Origin: CAYFHQ01 sp964342805
GTDB taxonomy: Bacteria; Bacillota; Clostridia; Peptostreptococcales; Acidaminobacteraceae
DNA length: 8,051 nt
Assembly (NCBI GenBank): GCA_964342805.1
Contig: CAYFHQ010000143.1
Span: 1-8,051, forward strand
Direction of reading: 5' to 3'
The notes beneath the pieces were generated by a model, which was given only the letters and a program-made list of their open reading frames with translations, was not told where the DNA came from and made no database searches. Made by a program: the position numbers and the translations under genes. Shown here piece after piece: positions 5,939 to 8,051 of the stretch. Each line of letters begins with the position of its first letter. Positions within the stretch are counted from its first letter, which is position 1.

Positions 5939-8051
5939 CTACTCGATACTTTCCTTTAAGGTAGCCGTTTTGGGAATCAGAAACCGCCGGAGTTCCTTGA
6001 TCAATTCTTGTGGTTTAACGGGCTTATATATGCAACCGTCAAACCGCAGGCTCCGGTAGTCCGAAGGGGACGTAAAGGCCGCAGACGCCGTGAAGGCAAT
6101 AATGGGGATGTCCGCTGTGTCCGGCATCTTCTTTATGATTTGCGTGGCCTCTACCCCGCCCATGACTGGCATTCGAATATCCATAATGATGAGGTCGGGT
6201 TGGGTCTTTTTGGCTTTGACTACGGCTTCTTGACCATTGTCTGCCAACTCAATGACACAATCCAACTGTTTGAGAATCTCCTGGAGCAAATAGCGGTTGG
6301 TTCGGTCGTCATCCACGATCAAGATTTTTTTGTTTTCAAAGTGCTCATCCAGCCACTGGGCTGTTGACCCACTGTCACTCTCCACGTCTTTTTGAATGAT
6401 AGGGACATCGTTGAGGTGGATGGTAAAAGTTGACCCACGATTCACTATGGATTTGACCTGGATATCGCCGTCCATCATTTGCAGGAGACGCTTGCAGATG
6501 GAAAGGCCAAGGCCCGTTCCTCCAAACTTGCGGGTGCTTTGGCCCGACTGTTGCTTGAAGGACTCAAAAATCTGAGTAATTTCTTCCTGGTGGATACCAA
6601 TACCTGTGTCTTCTACGTCAATGTATAGGTGGGTTTGCCTGCCCTCTGACCGGGTGTGAACATGGACAGAGACAGACCCTCTTTCTGTGAATTTTAAGGC
6701 ATTGCCTATCACATTCACCAGGACTTGGCGTAGGCGGACTTCGTCCACTTCGATGAACTCAGGAACCTGGTCGTCAATATTTTGGATGTAGTCCAGCCGG
6801 GTTTCACTGACCTTCTGTTCAAAAATGCGCCCTACCTCACCCAGGAGGTCTCTGATATTGACCACAGAGGGTTCCAGTTCCAGCATGCCTGCCTCGATTT
6901 TTGACAGGTCAAGGATGTCATTAATAAGGGTTAAGAGGCTCTTGCCGGATGTATTGATGGACTCGATATATCGCTTTTGTATGGGATCATGGATCATGCC
7001 GGTCAAAAGTTCCGAAAAGCCAATGACTGCATTAAGGGGGGTCCGAATTTCATGACTCATATTGGCAAGGAACTCAGACTTGGCACGGTTGGCCTGTTCA
7101 GCCTCTAGTTTGGCCTGGGTCAGGGCTGACTCAAACTCTTTTTGGGCTGTAACGTCGCGGGCTACACTGATCAGTACTTTTTGCTTCACGTCTACCGCAG
7201 CATTCCAAGAAAGCCACACATAGTCTCCATCCTTGGTTTGGTAGCGGTTCTGAAAGTTGACCACATTGTCCCCTTCATAGAGCTCTCCTGCGGCGGCTAT
7301 GGTGGCCTCTCGGTCGTCCTCATGGACAAACTCAATAAAGGGCTTACTGGTTAGTTCTTCTATCGTCCAGCCAAGTACTTCAGTCCAGCGGGGGTTGAGC
7401 TTGGTTAGGTAGCCTTCAAAGTTGGCTATGGCTACCATGTCTATTGACGTGTAGAAAAAGAGACTGATGGCCTCTTCCTTATTGGTTAATTCAGTGATGT
7501 CCTCAACATGGATCATGCCCCTCTTCTCGTCAATGGAATTGAGTTGGATACGATACAGTCTAGGATTGTCTGTCCCGGGGATTTGCATCCAAGACTCTCT
7601 GTCAATGGACACGTCGTGGTGGAGTAAAAAGCTGATGTCTGCACAGATTTCAGCATTGTCCGCAAAAAACTCTACGGCCATTTCATTCCACCAAAGCTTG
7701 ATTTCACCGTTTGTTAGGTCACTGAAGGCCTTGTTATAGTCTTCTATAATTTCCCGCTCTTTCCGTTGCTCGATGATCAGGGTGGGCACCGGACTGGTTT
7801 GGAACTGGCGGATCAGTCGTTCCTCGCTAATCTCTAGTTCAAGGGTTCTTTCCCTTACCCGGCCCTCTAGGTTGTCCTTGTACAAGGATAATTCTTGGTC
7901 CAGGAGAACTTGGGAAGTCACGTTGTTGACAATGGCGATGATACCCATGTCATCTGTCTCATCATAAACTATGGTTAGGTTCATTTGCAGGATAACTGTA
8001 TAATGGACCCCAAAGTCAAGACAAAATATTCTCTTGCTTAAGTTAGTCCTC
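5939..8051 (-). CDS. Hybrid sensor histidine kinase, PAS-PAS-PAS-HisKA-HATPase-REC (N-terminus outside the window)
   Basis: The frame stays open to the right edge. The first in-frame ATG (7984) has no ribosome binding site, and the 22 codons before it continue a PAS-like strand (HYTVILQ before MNLTIVYDETDD), so the true start lies outside. Numbering from that Met: end of a first PAS (to about 25), charged coiled-coil linker (26-56), PAS-like domain (57-166), clear PAS (175-282, with ARDVTAQK at its end), HisKA with H-box H311-EIRTPLN, HATPase with N-box N428, G1 D459-TGIGI and G2 GTGLGLS (489-495), and a receiver with acidic pocket D558-D560, phospho-acceptor D602, T632 and K654. All phosphotransfer residues are present. 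No HPt or DNA-binding output is attached, so a separate phosphotransfer partner or regulator is expected. No membrane segment is visible. The gene lies upstream of hutH, separated by a terminator; a role in hut control is only suggested by position. Confidence 0.95.
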   Translation of the reverse strand, partial: RTNLSKRIFCLDFGVHYTVILQMNLTIVYDETDDMGIIAIVNNVTSQVLLDQELSLYKDNLEGRVRERTLELEISEERLIRQFQTSPVPTLIIEQRKEREIIEDYNKAFSDLTNGEIKLWWNEMAVEFFADNAEICADISFLLHHDVSIDRESWMQIPGTDNPRLYRIQLNSIDEKRGMIHVEDITELTNKEEAISLFFYTSIDMVAIANFEGYLTKLNPRWTEVLGWTIEELTSKPFIEFVHEDDREATIAAAGELYEGDNVVNFQNRYQTKDGDYVWLSWNAAVDVKQKVLISVARDVTAQKEFESALTQAKLEAEQANRAKSEFLANMSHEIRTPLNAVIGFSELLTGMIHDPIQKRYIESINTSGKSLLTLINDILDLSKIEAGMLELEPSVVNIRDLLGEVGRIFEQKVSETRLDYIQNIDDQVPEFIEVDEVRLRQVLVNVIGNALKFTERGSVSVHVHTRSEGRQTHLYIDVEDTGIGIHQEEITQIFESFKQQSGQSTRKFGGTGLGLSICKRLLQMMDGDIQVKSIVNRGSTFTIHLNDVPIIQKDVESDSGSTAQWLDEHFENKKILIVDDDRTNRYLLQEILKQLDCVIELADNGQEAVVKAKKTQPDLIIMDIRMPVMGGVEATQIIKKMPDTADIPIIAFTASAAFTSPSDYRSLRFDGCIYKPVKPQELIKELRRFLIPKTATLKESIE

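Noticed and set aside
6008..6367. Plus-strand open frame of 119 codons opposite the kinase receiver domain
   Set aside because: It lies wholly opposite a well-supported conserved domain, has no family motif, and is best explained as a shadow frame.
5939..7984. Start of the kinase at the first in-frame ATG (7984), making a complete 681-residue protein
   Set aside because: There is no ribosome binding site before it, the frame is open for 22 more codons to the edge, and those codons encode a continuation of a PAS-like strand.

Overview
The window is a histidine-degradation (hut) locus read entirely from the minus strand, with a signalling gene on each side. In transcription order (high to low coordinates) it holds a hybrid sensor histidine kinase cut by the right edge (8051-5939), hutH (histidine ammonia-lyase), hutU (urocanase), ftcD (glutamate formimidoyltransferase), and a membrane-anchored dCache sensor protein cut by the left edge (774-1). 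There is no credible plus-strand gene, RNA gene, CRISPR array or mobile element.

The organism is probably a low-to-mid-GC Gram-positive of the Clostridia type. The signs are strong GGAGG-type ribosome binding sites before every visible start, Firmicute-like -35/-10 boxes, stem-plus-U-tract terminators, and the 677-residue 'long' urocanase (the usual Bacillus/Pseudomonas enzyme is about 550 residues). The species cannot be named from the sequence.

Pathway: HutH converts histidine to urocanate and ammonia. HutU hydrates urocanate to imidazolonepropionate. HutI, not in this window, would open the ring to formiminoglutamate. FtcD then moves the formimino group to tetrahydrofolate and releases glutamate. 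The cyclodeaminase that processes formimino-THF is also absent from the window, and FtcD here is the single-domain form. The set fits histidine used as a carbon, nitrogen and one-carbon source.

Layout: the kinase ends in a clear terminator (about 5889-5921), so hutH starts a new unit. A candidate promoter (5836-5865), overlapped by a cre-like sequence, precedes a leader of about 80 nt that is rich in dyad symmetry. That leader contains an eight-codon frame with two His codons whose stop overlaps the hutH ribosome binding site. hutH, hutU and ftcD are separated by unusually long spacers (185 and 142 bp), each with a strong hairpin that has no U-tract, which suggests mRNA processing or segmental control. 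The unit ends at a 12-bp-stem terminator (about 836-874). A separate promoter then appears to drive the dCache gene.

The system itself is a known pathway. The most interesting parts are the hutH leader, the structured spacers, and the two sensors flanking the operon, which are candidates for histidine or amino-acid sensing but are linked to it here only by position.
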